From: Thermoflexus hugenholtzii JAD2
GTDB lineage: Bacteria; Chloroflexota; Anaerolineae; Thermoflexales; Thermoflexaceae
NCBI RefSeq assembly: GCF_900187885.1
Contig: NZ_FYEK01000032.1
Coordinates: 1 to 45,119, forward strand
DNA: 45,119 nucleotides
Reading direction: 5' to 3'
Shown: positions 8,273 through 16,821 of the stretch, one piece after another
How the letters are laid out: each line of letters begins with the position of its first letter
Numbering within the stretch: position 1 is the first letter of the stretch
The notes under the pieces: generated by a model
What the model saw: the letters and a program-made list of their open reading frames with translations, nothing else
Told to the model about the DNA's origin: nothing
Database searches by the model: none
Made by a program: the position numbers and the translations under genes

Positions 8273-9136
8273 ATGGCGCTGCAGAATGTTCGAACGGTGG
8301 GCGTGGTGGGTTGCGGCCTGATGGGCTCGGGGATCGCCGAGGTATGCGCCCGGGCCGGCTTTCAGGTCATCGTCCGTGAGGTGAACGAGGAGCTCCTCCG
8401 CAAGGGGCTGGACCGCATCCGGGCCTCGATGGCGAAGGCGGTGGAGCGGGGCAAGCTGTCCGCCGCCGAGATGGAGGCGGCCTGGGGACACATCCGGGGC
8501 ACCCTGCGGATGGAGGACTTCGCCGCTTGCGACCTGGTCATCGAAGCGGTGGTGGAGGACATGCCGACCAAGAAGCAGGTCTTCGCGGAGCTGGATCGCA
8601 TCTGCCCGCCCCATGCCGTCCTGGCCAGCAACACCTCCTCCCTCTCCATCACTGAGCTGGGGAGCGTCACCCGGCGACCGGAGAAAGTCATCGGATTCCA
8701 TTTCTTTAACCCGGTCCCGGTGATGCCGCTTCTGGAGATCGTCATCGGGTTGCAGACGGCGGAGGAGACGGTGGCCCTGGGCCGGGCCCTGGCCGAGCGC
8801 CTGAACAAGACGGTGGTGATCTCCAAGGACCGCCCGGGGTTCATCGTCAACCGCCTGCTGATCCCCTACCTCCTGGACGCCATCCGGCTCCTGGAGGAGG
8901 GGGTGGCGACCATGGAGGACATCGACACGGCGATCCGGCTGGGCCTGAACCATCCCATGGGGCCGTTCACCCTGATGGACTTCGTGGGATTGGACACGTT
9001 GCTCTTCATCGCCGACGCGATGTTTGAGGAGTTCAAGGACCCACGCTATGCGGCCCCGCCTCTGCTGCGCCGCATGGTGGCCGCTGGCTGGCTGGGCCGC
9101 AAGAGCGGGAAGGGGTTCTACACGTACGCGGCATGA
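8273..9136 (+). CDS. hbd: 3-hydroxyacyl-CoA (3-hydroxybutyryl-CoA) dehydrogenase
   Basis: 287 residues, the length of stand-alone 3-hydroxybutyryl-CoA dehydrogenases. The N-terminal Rossmann fold begins VGVVGCGLMGSGIAEVCARAG, binding NAD(P). The catalytic His and Ser/Asn lie in NTSSLSITELG and GFHFFNPVPVMPLLEIV (about residues 115-155). The C-terminal dimer domain contains KDRPGFIVNRLLIPYLLDA and LGLNHPMGPFTLMDFVGLD. GGAGG precedes the ATG at 8273; the in-frame extension to 8159 is made of the palindromic repeat and is rejected. It interconverts 3-hydroxyacyl-CoA and 3-ketoacyl-CoA, the step next to the upstream thiolase. Confidence 0.95.
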   Translation: MALQNVRTVGVVGCGLMGSGIAEVCARAGFQVIVREVNEELLRKGLDRIRASMAKAVERGKLSAAEMEAAWGHIRGTLRMEDFAACDLVIEAVVEDMPTKKQVFAELDRICPPHAVLASNTSSLSITELGSVTRRPEKVIGFHFFNPVPVMPLLEIVIGLQTAEETVALGRALAERLNKTVVISKDRPGFIVNRLLIPYLLDAIRLLEEGVATMEDIDTAIRLGLNHPMGPFTLMDFVGLDTLLFIADAMFEEFKDPRYAAPPLLRRMVAAGWLGRKSGKGFYTYAA

Positions 9137-9190
9137 GGGAGGCGGGCTTCTTGGCCCTAGACTCAAGGTTTCTTCGGGAGGATACTTCGA

Positions 9191-9445
9191 ATGCGTGAGG
9201 AAAAAGATCTTCTCGTCATTTGGCGGAGGATTCCAGAGCGCTGGCGGGATCTTGCCTGGTCTTTTCTGGAGTTCCTCGCCGAACATTCAGCCGGAGCGTC
9301 CGCGCCTGGATCTCCATCTTTGTCTACAGCCATCCGACAGGAGAAGTGGCGCGCGCTCCAGAAGGCTGTGGAACCTGTGATCCCGTCCCTGGAGGAGTAT
9401 CTTCAAGAGAAGCAGACAGAGATCGCTCGTGAGGAGTCCCCATAA
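9191..9445 (+). CDS. Small protein preceding a PIN toxin (candidate antitoxin)
   Basis: 84 residues; no named antitoxin family recognised. It reads as a short helical protein (RIPERWRDLAWSFLEFLAEH, then EKWRALQKAVEPVIPSLEEY) rich in Glu and Trp, without a clear DNA-binding motif. GGGAGG lies 9 nt before the ATG. Its stop overlaps the next start as TAATG, so it is coupled to the PIN-domain gene, the usual order of antitoxin then toxin. The antitoxin role rests on this arrangement only. Confidence 0.6.
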   Translation: MREEKDLLVIWRRIPERWRDLAWSFLEFLAEHSAGASAPGSPSLSTAIRQEKWRALQKAVEPVIPSLEEYLQEKQTEIAREESP

Positions 9446-9840
9446 TGCTTGTTATCGACACAAGCATACTAATTGCTTATCTCAAAAAAGAGAAAGGATG
9501 GGAGGGAATCGAAGAATACCTCCTTGGAACAGATGGTGTGATCATGCATGTTGTCAATGTGTGCGAATTATATTATTTCCTTCTCCGCCGCAGTGAAAGT
9601 GTTGCAGAGACGGTGCTGTCTCAGCTTCCTCTTCTGGTGACGATCCGTTTTGATTGCGATTGGGAATTTTGGAAGGCAGTAGGAAGGCTGAAAGCGGCTG
9701 CTTCAATCTCGTTAGCCGACGCCGCAGGCTCTACGCTGGCTCGACGTCTGGATCTGCCCTTCTGGACGAAAGATGAGCAGCTGCTGCAAGCCCTTCAGCA
9801 GACCCGGTGGTGTTCGATCTGGACATCGGGCCCATCCTGA
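9445..9840 (+). CDS. PIN domain ribonuclease toxin (VapC-like)
   Basis: 131 residues, standard VapC length. The acidic PIN residues are visible: Asp5 (MLVIDTSIL), Glu41 (NVCELYYFL), Asp92 (SLADAAGSTLA) and Asp110 (FWTKDEQL). Such proteins are Mg-dependent endoribonucleases, often cutting tRNA or rRNA. Base composition is clearly more AT-rich than the flanking metabolic genes (runs such as AAAAAAGAGAAAGG), suggesting recent acquisition. The pair is inserted between two acyl-CoA metabolism genes. The C-terminus RWCSIWTSGPS is unremarkable. Confidence 0.85.
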   Translation: MLVIDTSILIAYLKKEKGWEGIEEYLLGTDGVIMHVVNVCELYYFLLRRSESVAETVLSQLPLLVTIRFDCDWEFWKAVGRLKAAASISLADAAGSTLARRLDLPFWTKDEQLLQALQQTRWCSIWTSGPS

Positions 9841-9858
9841 GCTTTAAGGAGGTTTCCG

Positions 9859-11055
<1,197 letters not shown>

Positions 11056-11089
11056 GCGCCACATCCTCCAGGGAGCGGAAGATCCACCC

Positions 11090-12142
11090 ATGAAGGCCGT
11101 CGTCTTCTATCAGCACGGGGGTCCGGAGGTGTTGCAGGCGGCGGAGCTGCCCACGCCCCACCCGGGGCCGGGGGAGGTGCAGGTCCGCGTCCACGCCTGC
11201 GCGATGAACCATCTCGATCTCTGGGTGCGGCGCGGGATCCCCTCCCTGCGGCTGGAGATGCCCCACATCCCGGGCTCGGATGTGGCGGGGGTGGTGACCG
11301 AGGTGGGCCCGGAGGTCTCGGGGGTTCAGGTAGGGGATCGGGTGGTGGTGAACGCCACCCTGAGCTGCGGGGAGTGCGAGTTCTGCCTACGAGGGGAGGA
11401 CAACCGCTGCCGCCGGGGGGCCATCCTGGGCGAGCACGTGCGAGGGGGCTACGCGGAATACGTGGTGGTGCCGGCCCGCAACGTCTTGAAGCTGCCGGAG
11501 GGCTTCCCTTATGAGGAAGCGGCGGCGGCCTCCCTGGTGTTCCTCACCGCCTGGCACATGCTGATCACCCGGGGCGGGCTGCGGCCGGGGGAGGATGTGC
11601 TCATCGTGGGGGCCGGGGGCGGGGTGAACACCGCGGCCCTTCAGATCGCGAAGCTGGCAGGCGCTCGGGTGGTGGTGGTGGCCTCGAACCCCGAGAAGGC
11701 GGAGCGGGTTCGCGCCCTGGGCGCCGATCACATCATCGATCGCTCCCAGGAGCCGGACTGGTCCCGCGCGGTCTGGCAGTGGACGGGAAAGCGGGGGGTG
11801 GATGTGGTGGTGGACAACGTGGGGCAGGCCACGTGGATGAAGAGCATTCGCTGTCTGCGGCCGGGCGGGCGCCTGCTGGTGGTGGGGGCCACCTCCGGCC
11901 CGAACCCGGAGGATTTCGACATCCGATATGTGTTCTCCCGGCAGATCAGCATCCTGGGCTCCACGATGGGGACCCGGGATGATTTCCGGACGGTGATGGG
12001 GCTGGTCTTCGCCGGCCGGTTGCGGCCGGTGATCGACCGGGTGTTGCCCTTCACCGAGGAGGGAGTGCGGGAGGGCCATCGCCTGCTGGAGGGCGGGGCG
12101 GTCTTCGGGAAGATCGTTTTCCGGATGGATGAGGGGCGGTGA
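11090..12142 (+). CDS. Zinc-containing medium-chain reductase (quinone oxidoreductase/acryloyl-CoA reductase-like)
   Basis: 350-residue MDR-superfamily oxidoreductase. The N-terminal GroES-like domain has a structural zinc site CGECEFC plus Cys in EDNRC (C-x2-C-x2-C-x7-C, about residues 93-107). The catalytic-zinc Cys of true alcohol dehydrogenases is replaced by Asn (CAMNHLDLW), so hydride transfer without catalytic zinc is expected. The Rossmann domain has VLIVGAGGGVNTAALQ (about 170-185), suited to NADPH. Members of this group include quinone reductases and archaeal acryloyl-CoA reductase; the neighbouring acyl-CoA genes make an enoyl-CoA substrate possible. Its start follows the preceding stop by 34 nt, and it shares a GTGA overlap with the next gene. 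Confidence 0.88.
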   Translation: MKAVVFYQHGGPEVLQAAELPTPHPGPGEVQVRVHACAMNHLDLWVRRGIPSLRLEMPHIPGSDVAGVVTEVGPEVSGVQVGDRVVVNATLSCGECEFCLRGEDNRCRRGAILGEHVRGGYAEYVVVPARNVLKLPEGFPYEEAAAASLVFLTAWHMLITRGGLRPGEDVLIVGAGGGVNTAALQIAKLAGARVVVVASNPEKAERVRALGADHIIDRSQEPDWSRAVWQWTGKRGVDVVVDNVGQATWMKSIRCLRPGGRLLVVGATSGPNPEDFDIRYVFSRQISILGSTMGTRDDFRTVMGLVFAGRLRPVIDRVLPFTEEGVREGHRLLEGGAVFGKIVFRMDEGR

Positions 12143-12561
12143 GCCCGCGGCGGCACGCCCTGGGGGCGCTGTGGTTGGCCTACTTCGCCCTGCTCAACGC
12201 CCTGCGGGCCCTGTATTACGGGCTGGCGATCCCGCCGGCGTGGGCCGAGGAAGGGATCCACGGCCCGTGGGGCTATCTGGCGGGGGCGGCCGGGTTGTGG
12301 GCCGTGATCTTCGGGGGGCTGGCCGTTCTCTGGTGGTGCCGGGGGCGCCGGGCTTTGAGGTGGGCCCTGGGGGCGATGGCCCTGTATCAGGCGCACATCT
12401 GGGTCCACCGCCTGCTGCTGATGCGAAGCCCCTTCACGGCTGGTAGCCACGGCTTCGCCCTGGTGATCAGCCTGCTCACCCTCCTTCTCACCGTCGGGAT
12501 CCTCGGGGGCATCCGATGGGCCTGGGATGGGGCAGAAGTGAAGAAGAAGGGGATGTCCTGA
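12139..12561 (+). CDS. Small four-helix membrane protein, unknown function
   Basis: 140 residues from GTG at 12139, overlapping the previous stop as GTGA. Four hydrophobic segments at about 8-30, 44-66, 72-92 and 104-124. No conserved family recognised. Translational coupling to the MDR reductase suggests co-expression. A hairpin overlaps its last codons. Confidence 0.7.
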   Translation: MSPRRHALGALWLAYFALLNALRALYYGLAIPPAWAEEGIHGPWGYLAGAAGLWAVIFGGLAVLWWCRGRRALRWALGAMALYQAHIWVHRLLLMRSPFTAGSHGFALVISLLTLLLTVGILGGIRWAWDGAEVKKKGMS

Positions 12562-12578
12562 TCGGAACATCCCCTTCT
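12545..12578. terminator. Hairpin between convergent genes
   Basis: Perfect 12-bp stem AGAAGGGGATGT (12545-12556) with ACATCCCCTTCT (12567-12578), loop 10 nt, no T run. It spans the stop of the membrane protein and faces the end of rocD, so it may serve both directions. Confidence 0.45.
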
Positions 12579-12609
12579 GCTCATTGATGAACGGATCGGC
12601 GTCTGGCCC

Positions 12610-13827
12610 TCAGCCTTCCATCACCGCCTGGATCTGATCCAGGGCCCAGTCTAGGTCCTCCGGGGAGATCACCAGGGGCGGGGCGAAGCGGAGGATGTGC
12701 TCGTGGGTGTCCTTGACCAGCACGCCCCGCTCCTTCAGGGCTTCGGCGAAGCGCCGGGCCCCACCGGCTTCAGGATGGAGCTCGATCCCGATCAGCAGGC
12801 CGCGGCCGCGCACCTCCTTGATATATGGGCTCCGGATCGCCCGCAGCCGCCGCATGGCGTGCTCCCCCAGGGCCGCCGCCCGTTCCGGCAGACCCTCCTC
12901 CACGATCACCCGCAGGGCCTCCCGGGCCACGGCCGCGGCCAGGGGGTTGCCGCCGAAGGTGCTCCCGTGATCCCCCGGCCGGAAGACGCCCAGGATGTCC
13001 CGACGGGAGACCACGGCCGAGACGGGCACCACCCCGCCTCCCAGGGCCTTGCCCAGGATCACCATATCCGGCTGCACATCCTCCCACCACGAGGCCAGAA
13101 GCTTCCCGGTCCGTCCGAGTCCGGTCTGGATCTCATCGGCGATGAAGAGGACATTGTGGCGCCGGCAGATCTCGGCGGCGCGGGCGAGATAGCCGGGCGG
13201 CGGCACCCGCACCCCGCCCTCCCCCTGGATGGGCTCCACCAGGAAGGCCACCGTGTTCGGGGTGATGGCCCGCTCCAGGGCCTCCGCGTCCCCATACGGG
13301 ATGATCACAAAGCCCGGCGTGTAAGGGCCGAAGTCCTCCCGATACTGCGGCACCGTGGAGAAGCTGATGATGGTGGTGGTCCGACCGTGGAAGTTCCCCT
13401 CGCAGACGATGATCTCCGCCTGATCCCGAGGGACTCCCTTCGCCCGGTATCCCCACTTGCGGGCGGTCTTGATGGCGGTCTCCACCGCCTCGGCCCCGGT
13501 GTTCATCGGCAGGGCCATCTCATAGCCGAGCCGCTCGCAGAGCTCCTTCAGGAAGGGCCCCAGCTGGTCGTTCCGGAAGGCCCGGGAGGTCAGCGTCACC
13601 CGCTGGGCCTGCTCGATCAGGGCGCGGATGATGCGGGGATGTCGGTGCCCCTGGTTGAGGGCCGAGTAGCCGCTCAGGGCGTCCAGATAGCGGCGCCCCT
13701 CCACATCATACACCCAGACCCCTTCCGCCCATGCGATGACCACGTCGATGGGCTGATAGTTCGGGGCGCTGTAGGTGTTCTCCATCTCAATGTAATCGAT
13801 CGAGCGAAGCAGCGTCTGAGCGGACAT
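12610..13827 (-). CDS. rocD: Ornithine aminotransferase
   Basis: 405-residue class III PLP aminotransferase that converts ornithine and 2-oxoglutarate to glutamate semialdehyde and glutamate. The opening ([21 protein letters not shown]) and [19 protein letters not shown] are characteristic of RocD. Also seen: [19 protein letters not shown] near residue 110, [12 protein letters not shown] near 230, and the PLP lysine in ILGKALGGG near 260. AGGAGG precedes ATG at 13827. It starts 36 nt after thiI, so the two are probably co-transcribed, though functionally unrelated. Confidence 0.95.
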   Translation of the reverse strand: MSAQTLLRSIDYIEMENTYSAPNYQPIDVVIAWAEGVWVYDVEGRRYLDALSGYSALNQGHRHPRIIRALIEQAQRVTLTSRAFRNDQLGPFLKELCERLGYEMALPMNTGAEAVETAIKTARKWGYRAKGVPRDQAEIIVCEGNFHGRTTTIISFSTVPQYREDFGPYTPGFVIIPYGDAEALERAITPNTVAFLVEPIQGEGGVRVPPPGYLARAAEICRRHNVLFIADEIQTGLGRTGKLLASWWEDVQPDMVILGKALGGGVVPVSAVVSRRDILGVFRPGDHGSTFGGNPLAAAVAREALRVIVEEGLPERAAALGEHAMRRLRAIRSPYIKEVRGRGLLIGIELHPEAGGARRFAEALKERGVLVKDTHEHILRFAPPLVISPEDLDWALDQIQAVMEG

Positions 13828-13863
13828 GGATGCCTCCTGGATGGATCAGGATGGGACTCACCT

Positions 13864-15072
13864 TTATGGGGCCAGGCCCTTCGGGTCTGGGACCGGGGCC
13901 GGAGCGGCGCGGGAGGCCGGGACCCGCATCGCTTGCTCCAGGGCCTGCGCGACCAGCTCCTCCATCCGCACCCGCGCTTCGATCTCCCGCACGGTCTCCA
14001 GGGCAGGTCGGGTGATCACCCGGGGCGGCATCAGGAACTGGCAGCAATCCTCCCCGGGCATGATCGAGAGCTCATAGGTCCCAATGGCCCGCGCCCGCTC
14101 GATGATCTCAACCTTGTCCATCCCGATGAGCGGGCGCAGGATGGGCATGGTCGCCGCGTCCTCGATGACGGACAGGCTCTCCAGGGTCTGGGAGGCCACC
14201 TGCCCGAGGGAATCGCCGGTCACCAGGGCCCGCCCGCCCTCCCGGCGGGTGAGGGCCTCCGCCACCCGGACCATCAGGCGGCGGTAAAGGATGAGGCGAT
14301 AGGGGGCGGGGGCGGCCAGGACGATGGCGCGCTGGGGCTCCCCGATGGGCACGATGTAGAGCCAGGGGTTCATCCCGTAGGGCTGGAGCTGGCGCACCAG
14401 GGCCGCGGCCTTGGCCTCCGAGGCGACCCAATCTCCGAAGGGCCCGCTGTGGAAGTGGATGGGGATCACCTCGCAACCCCGCTTGAGCATCAGATAGCCG
14501 GCCACGGGGGAGTCGATGCCGCCGGAGAGCAGCAGCCCCACCTTCCCGCTGACCCCGACCGGCAGTCCGCCGGGACCCCGATGGCGGGCGAAGTAGACCA
14601 GGGCGGTGTTGGTGGCGATCTCGATGTAGGCGACCCAGGCGGGCTCCTCCAGGTTCACCCGCCAGCCGGTGCGGCGCTGGACCTCCGCGCCGATGTGGCG
14701 CTCGATCTCCTGGGAGGTGAAGGGGAAGGATTTATCCGCCCGGGAGGCCCGAATGCAAAAGGAGGGGACGGGCTCGGAGGGGAGGTGGCGCAGGACGATC
14801 TCCGTGAGGACGTGGAGATCCTTCGCAGCGGGGATGGCCGGCGCGAAGTAGGCGATGCCGAAGACCGTGCGCAGGCGCTCGGCCCAGAGGGCCTCCGGGA
14901 TCGGGCGCGGAAGCCGGACCAGGAAGCGGCCGGGGAGGCGCTCCACGAGGGCCGGCCCGACGTCCCGGAGCCGCTCCTCGATCCGCCGGGCCAGGGTCTG
15001 CTCAAAGAAGCCCCGGTTGCGGCCTTTCAGGCCGATCTCCGCATAATGCACCACGGCATACCGGCTTTCCAT
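13864..15072 (-). CDS. thiI: tRNA 4-thiouridine synthase ThiI (no rhodanese domain)
   Basis: 402 residues. It adenylates and thiolates U8 of tRNA and may supply sulfur for thiamine. N-terminal ferredoxin-like/THUMP region (HYAEIGLKGRNRGFFEQTL at about 8-26), PP-loop SGGIDSPVAGY near residue 185, and the conserved Cys pair in GEDCCQFLMPP near 355. The C-terminal rhodanese domain of E. coli ThiI is absent, as in Bacillus ThiI, so a separate cysteine desulfurase must donate sulfur. The start at 15072 has a GAGG/GGGG-type ribosome site; 14 in-frame residues upstream lack family support. Confidence 0.94.
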   Translation of the reverse strand: MESRYAVVHYAEIGLKGRNRGFFEQTLARRIEERLRDVGPALVERLPGRFLVRLPRPIPEALWAERLRTVFGIAYFAPAIPAAKDLHVLTEIVLRHLPSEPVPSFCIRASRADKSFPFTSQEIERHIGAEVQRRTGWRVNLEEPAWVAYIEIATNTALVYFARHRGPGGLPVGVSGKVGLLLSGGIDSPVAGYLMLKRGCEVIPIHFHSGPFGDWVASEAKAAALVRQLQPYGMNPWLYIVPIGEPQRAIVLAAPAPYRLILYRRLMVRVAEALTRREGGRALVTGDSLGQVASQTLESLSVIEDAATMPILRPLIGMDKVEIIERARAIGTYELSIMPGEDCCQFLMPPRVITRPALETVREIEARVRMEELVAQALEQAMRVPASRAAPAPVPDPKGLAP

Positions 15073-15219
15073 CGCCCCTTCCTCGTCCTGGGTCCGGATC
15101 TGGGTCCGCTCCACCGCGCCGGACGTCGGCCTTGACGCCGATTGAAATCGGCCTCTCCGGGCGCTGTGCGCCGGGCGTCGGCCTTCGCCGACGCAAAGAA
15201 GGATTCTTCGGTCGGCGCA

Positions 15220-15315
15220 GGCCGACCGCCGGCCGAAGGCCTTCCAAAGGTCGAATTCATTCGACCCGTGGGCCGACCGTCGGCCGAAGGCCTCCCCAGG
15301 TCGAATTCATTCGAC
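15220..15315. repeat. Tandem 45-bp hairpin-rich repeat, two copies
   Basis: Two direct copies (15220-15265 and 15271-15315) differing by a few bases, each with GGCCGACCG, CGGCCGAAGGCCT and the hairpin GTCGAATTCATTCGAC. Degenerate related sequence flanks it (15130-15200 and 15320-15350). The 314-nt gap 15073-15386 otherwise holds only the tRNA terminator; no clear thiI promoter was found. Confidence 0.75.
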
Positions 15316-15350
15316 GCGCAAGCCTCCCTGGGCCCAATTCCTTCGGCGTG

Positions 15351-15378
15351 CAAAAGGGGCGCGGCCTTCGCGCCCCTT
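15351..15378 (-). terminator. Rho-independent terminator after tRNA-Val
   Basis: On the minus strand, AAGGGGCGCG pairs with CGCGCCCCTT around a 5-nt loop, followed by TTTTG. It lies 8 nt after the tRNA 3' end. Confidence 0.85.
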
Positions 15379-15386
15379 CTCCACCA

Positions 15387-15459
15387 TGGGCGAGGCAGGA
15401 CTCGAACCTGCGACCCTCCGCTTGTAAGGCGGATGCTCTCACCCCTGAGCTACTCGCCC
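15387..15459 (-). tRNA. tRNA-Val, anticodon TAC
   Basis: A 73-nt cloverleaf on the minus strand: acceptor arms GGGCGAG and CTCGCCC, D-stem GCTC/GAGC, anticodon stem TCCGC/GCGGA with loop CTTACAA (anticodon TAC), T-arm GCAGG TTCGAGT CCTGC, discriminator A. CCA is not encoded. Its first 10 nt are also the last codons and TAG stop of pth, so the tRNA must be cut from a pth-tRNA transcript or initiated within pth. Confidence 0.97.
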
Positions 15460-16157
15460 GTTTTCCCCGCCGGCCGGGTCGCCGGCTGGGTGTTGAAGCG
15501 GTTCATCGCGGCCTCCAGCCCCTCCTCAATGAACGTTCGCATCGCCTGAACCGCTCGGTGTAACACCCCCTCCAGGATCTCCTCCTCATCCGGCCGGAAG
15601 TCCTGGAGGACGTAATCCGCTGGGTCCATCTGCCCCGGAGGGCGCCCGATGCCGATGCGCAGGCGCGGGAACTCGGTGGTCCCCAGGGCCTGGACGATGG
15701 ATTTCATCCCGTTATGGCCGCCCGGGCTGCCCCGGGGCCGCAGCCGGATCGCCCCCAGCGGGAGGTCCATGTCATCGTAGACCACGAGCAGCCGGTTCAG
15801 CGGCACACGGTAGGATGAAACCAGGGGACGCACGGAGCGGCCGCTCAGGTTCATGAACGTCTGCGGCTTGGCCAGGATCACCCGCTGGCCGGCCAGGCGC
15901 CCTTCGGCGAGGAGGGCCTGATGCTGGATACGTCGGAAGGCCATTTGATGGGCCTGGGCGAAGAGGTCCACCGCTCGGAAGCCGACGTTGTGGCGGTTGT
16001 GGGCATACTCCGGCCCCGGATTCCCCAGGCCCACGATCAACACCGGAGGCCCCTCCAGGATGTCCTCCTCCGCTGCCTCTCCCCCAGCGGGCTCCGGCCG
16101 CAGCGCCCGGAGGATCCGATCCAGCCGCTCCAGGGCGTCTTCGTAGTGCAGAGTCAC
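15450..16157 (-). CDS. pth: Peptidyl-tRNA hydrolase
   Basis: It releases peptides from peptidyl-tRNA. LIVGLGNPGPEYAHNRHNVG holds the active-site Asn and His, and KPQTFMNLSG, VVYDDMDLPLGAIRLRPRGS and GGHNGMKSI are typical. From GTG 16157 the protein has 235 residues with a 38-residue N-terminal extension outside the family. An alternative GTG at 16043, six nt after GGAGGGG, gives 197 residues, close to the usual length of about 190; either may be used. The C-terminal codons and TAG stop lie in the tRNA-Val gene. Likely co-transcribed after rsfS (37-nt gap). Confidence 0.93.
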   Translation of the reverse strand: MTLHYEDALERLDRILRALRPEPAGGEAAEEDILEGPPVLIVGLGNPGPEYAHNRHNVGFRAVDLFAQAHQMAFRRIQHQALLAEGRLAGQRVILAKPQTFMNLSGRSVRPLVSSYRVPLNRLLVVYDDMDLPLGAIRLRPRGSPGGHNGMKSIVQALGTTEFPRLRIGIGRPPGQMDPADYVLQDFRPDEEEILEGVLHRAVQAMRTFIEEGLEAAMNRFNTQPATRPAGKTGE

Positions 16158-16194
16158 CGGTTCGTTTCTCCCATGGGGATTCCGACGCGGCGGC

Positions 16195-16593
16195 TCACTG
16201 GGCCCGCACCAGGATCGGCGCCCCGCGCCACAGGGATTCCAGGTCGTAGTAGCGACGCTGCGGGGGCGCGAACACGTGGACGATGATGTCCCCGTAATCC
16301 ATCAGCACCCACCCGGAGGCGGGATCTCCCTCCACCCGCGCCGGGTCCACCTGATATCCCCGGGCCGTGGCCTCCGCGATCCCCTCCACAATCGCTTTCA
16401 GCTGCCGCTCCGAGGTCCCGGTACAGATGATAAAGTAATCGGCGAAAGTCGCCCGGGACCGGATGTCCATCAACACCACGTCCATCCCTTTTTTGTCCAG
16501 GATGGCGTCCACAATCCGATGCGCCAGATCCAGCGTGTTCAGGGATCCACCTCCCGGGTCGAGGATCGATGAGCCCTCCGGGTCGGTTCCCAA
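16195..16593 (-). CDS. rsfS: Ribosome silencing factor RsfS
   Basis: 132 residues as drawn. It binds ribosomal protein L14 and blocks subunit joining in starvation. Family features: LDLAHRIVDAILDKKGMDVVLMDIR, ATFADYFIICTGTSERQLKAI and GWVLMDYGDIIVHVF. The start is uncertain: TTG at 16593 lies only about 3 nt after the predicted transcription start, while a good GGGAGGTG site sits 5-6 nt before an in-frame CTG at 16542, which would give a 115-residue product closer to the conserved family start. Confidence 0.92.
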   Translation of the reverse strand: MGTDPEGSSILDPGGGSLNTLDLAHRIVDAILDKKGMDVVLMDIRSRATFADYFIICTGTSERQLKAIVEGIAEATARGYQVDPARVEGDPASGWVLMDYGDIIVHVFAPPQRRYYDLESLWRGAPILVRAQ

Positions 16594-16602
16594 CCCTTTC
16601 TC

Positions 16603-16631
16603 ATTCTATCACACCGGGCTCGATCTTCCCA
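16603..16631 (-). promoter_or_regulatory. Extended -10 promoter for rsfS-pth-tRNA-Val
   Basis: Minus strand TGATAGAAT: extended -10 TG element plus TAGAAT (16603-16608). The -35 at 17 nt (TGGGAA, 16626-16631) is weak. Confidence 0.5.
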
Positions 16632-16821
16632 TCGCGATCTTCTCCGTCTTCAGGCATCCCTTCAGCCGGGATCGATCCGCAAGGGGGAGGGCGCCGGAGC
16701 CACCGGGCCCTGGCGCGGTTCCCGGGTTTGCGAAAACGGTGATAAGGTAAATCGAGCTCGAAGGATGCGGGCGGACGTCCCCCTATTCCGATCCGGAATC
16801 CTTTGCAGACGGGAGGTGAGC

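Noticed and set aside
12697-15135. 812-codon open frame on the plus strand
   Set aside because: It is antisense to rocD and thiI, both of which have clear family motifs; the Gly/Pro/His/Asp-rich product is a high-GC shadow.
15027-15563. Several open frames over the thiI upstream region and tRNA-Val
   Set aside because: They translate repeat sequence and the tRNA gene; no start or family support.
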